Shown piece by piece: positions 63,639-64,000 of a DNA stretch of 64,000 nucleotides. The notes beneath the pieces were generated by a model. It did not search any database. It was not told the origin of the DNA and worked only from the letters and a program-made list of their open reading frames with translations. Source of the stretch: Liolophura sinensis (Eukaryota; Mollusca; Polyplacophora; Chitonida; Chitonidae); contig NW_027018139.1 of NCBI RefSeq assembly GCF_032854445.1, forward strand, positions 1 to 64,000. Reading direction: 5' to 3'. The translations under genes were made by a program, and so were the position numbers. Within the stretch, counting starts at the first letter, position 1. Every line of letters starts with the position of its first letter.

Positions 63639-64000
63639 CAATCTCAATGTCTTTATCTATGTGTAGAAAAACCACACCATTTGTACATAAAAAACACAAG
63701 GTACTTGATACAGTCTGCTGTAAAAAGTACAACTGAACACTGACCCACTTGAGTAAGGTGCCAAAAGATGCGGAATTGAGCCAGGCATCGGCAGCTGTTG
63801 AAAAATTGCAAATTTCCCTGGTTTCCATGGAGTAAGAGCCGTTGCTGTGCACGTGATTATGACATCAATGATCATTCAATTGTCGCTACAGCCAAAAGTA
63901 TTGGTCGGAGAGCAACGCGGATTGCACCATTCGATTTCTCGTCACAAAATACGTCGGATTAGCCTCTTACTAGTAGCACTGGGACAGTTTTTCCACTTTT

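Larger units (their letters stand above)
1..64000. repeat. Satellite DNA array, ~550-bp monomer, about 116 head-to-tail copies
   Basis: The same ~550-bp sequence recurs without interruption from end to end. Using the anchor caatctcaatgtctttat, copies start at 11, 567, 1116, 1669, 2221, 2770, 3326, 3875, 4424 and 4977, and near the other end at 58534, 59083, 59632, 60182, 60893, 61442, 61991, 62540, 63089 and 63639. Every copy has the same orientation, and the array is cut by both window edges. By eye, copies within one higher-order unit differ at few positions, while distant copies differ by many substitutions and small indels. Landmarks shared by most monomers, in order, are a CCATGG site, GGCACGTGATT, TGATCATTCAATTG, ATTCGATTTCTCGTCAC, ATCGCGACTGG and a short GGGCT/AGCCC inverted repeat. 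No retrotransposon or transposon coding domain is visible in the monomer. I do not recognise a named family. A centromeric, pericentromeric or other heterochromatic location is possible but cannot be decided from the sequence. Confidence 0.97.
36801..64000. repeat. Monomer subfamily R domain
   Basis: Monomers here are mostly exactly 549 bp and share gacctgaaatc (or gacgtcaaatc), frequent actagtagcactgg, ctctgtacaatcg in place of ctatgtaccatcg, caactaaacac or caactgaacac, and often tgggccaagccca, which breaks the short inverted repeat seen in type L. The domain is not pure: type-L-like stretches occur, clearest at 43861-44035, and several copies keep ctatgtacc. The SINE insertion and the 300-bp and 711-bp monomers lie in this domain. 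Confidence 0.82.

Noticed and set aside
1-64000. Recurrent open reading frames of about 60-174 codons on both strands, including 91-, 97-, 103-, 112- and 144-codon families
   Set aside because: They recur because the monomer recurs. They overlap on opposite strands, change length with each indel, start and stop at different places in sister monomers, and show no recognisable domain. Nothing favours coding.
1-64000. CRISPR array
   Set aside because: The repeated unit is ~550 bp with no unique spacers, and the flanking element is a eukaryotic SINE.
1-64000. CENP-B box in the monomer
   Set aside because: The nearest candidates (attcgatttctcgtcac, cttcggtagcccagaag) fail the essential TTCG-A-CGGG spacing of the CENP-B consensus.
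1-64000. Tandem copies of a gene, rDNA intergenic spacer or transposon internal repeats
   Set aside because: No rRNA, reverse transcriptase, transposase or terminal repeat is visible anywhere in the 64 kb. The array edges, where such a link might be seen, are outside the window.

Overview
This window is one uninterrupted head-to-tail satellite DNA array with a single retroposon inserted in it. A monomer of about 549-553 bp repeats roughly 116 times from the first base to the last, always in the same orientation. Neither array edge is present, so the array is longer than 64 kb. I find no protein-coding gene, tRNA, rRNA, CRISPR array or prokaryotic feature. The open reading frames that recur on both strands are by-products of monomers whose length is often a multiple of three.

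Organism: a eukaryote, most likely a marine invertebrate and probably a mollusc. This rests on the element at 49170-49445. It is a tRNA-derived SINE with A and B boxes, a conserved central/3' domain, a 23-nt poly-A tail and a 14-bp target-site duplication. From memory its 3' part resembles SINEs common in molluscs and some other marine invertebrates. I could not search a database, and I do not recognise the satellite itself as a named family.

Layout. (1) About 1-36.8 kb holds monomer type L (marker ggcgtcaaatc; lengths alternate near 549 and 553 because of a 4-bp GTAT duplication). It contains higher-order repeats (HORs): a 5-mer of 2759 bp at 11-4976, a 3-mer at 4977-8282, 4-/3-mer units at 8283-15.4 kb, irregular monomers at 15.4-22.5 kb, three 1103-bp dimers at 22565-25873, two 5-mers at 26423-31938, and irregular monomers to 36.8 kb. 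(2) About 36.8-64 kb holds monomer type R (marker gacctgaaatc, usually actagtagcac and ctctgtacaatc; mostly 549 bp). It contains overlapping block duplications at offsets of 2745, 3843 and 4143 bp between 36.7 and 47.9 kb, the SINE at 49.2 kb, and a 5-monomer HOR of 2746 or 2908 bp from about 49.4 kb to the end. (3) Rearranged monomers occur at 18737 (28-bp net deletion), 44036 (300-bp monomer), and 57274 and 60182 (711-bp monomers).

There is no gene circuit here. The content is a record of satellite evolution: unequal exchange, local homogenisation, patches of one subfamily inside the other, and one recent retroposition with empty-site paralogues in the same window. Two stretches (about 4.8-11.8 kb and 52.0-57.7 kb) carry many 1-bp, often homopolymer, indels relative to near-identical neighbours. 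These look like unpolished assembly rather than biology.
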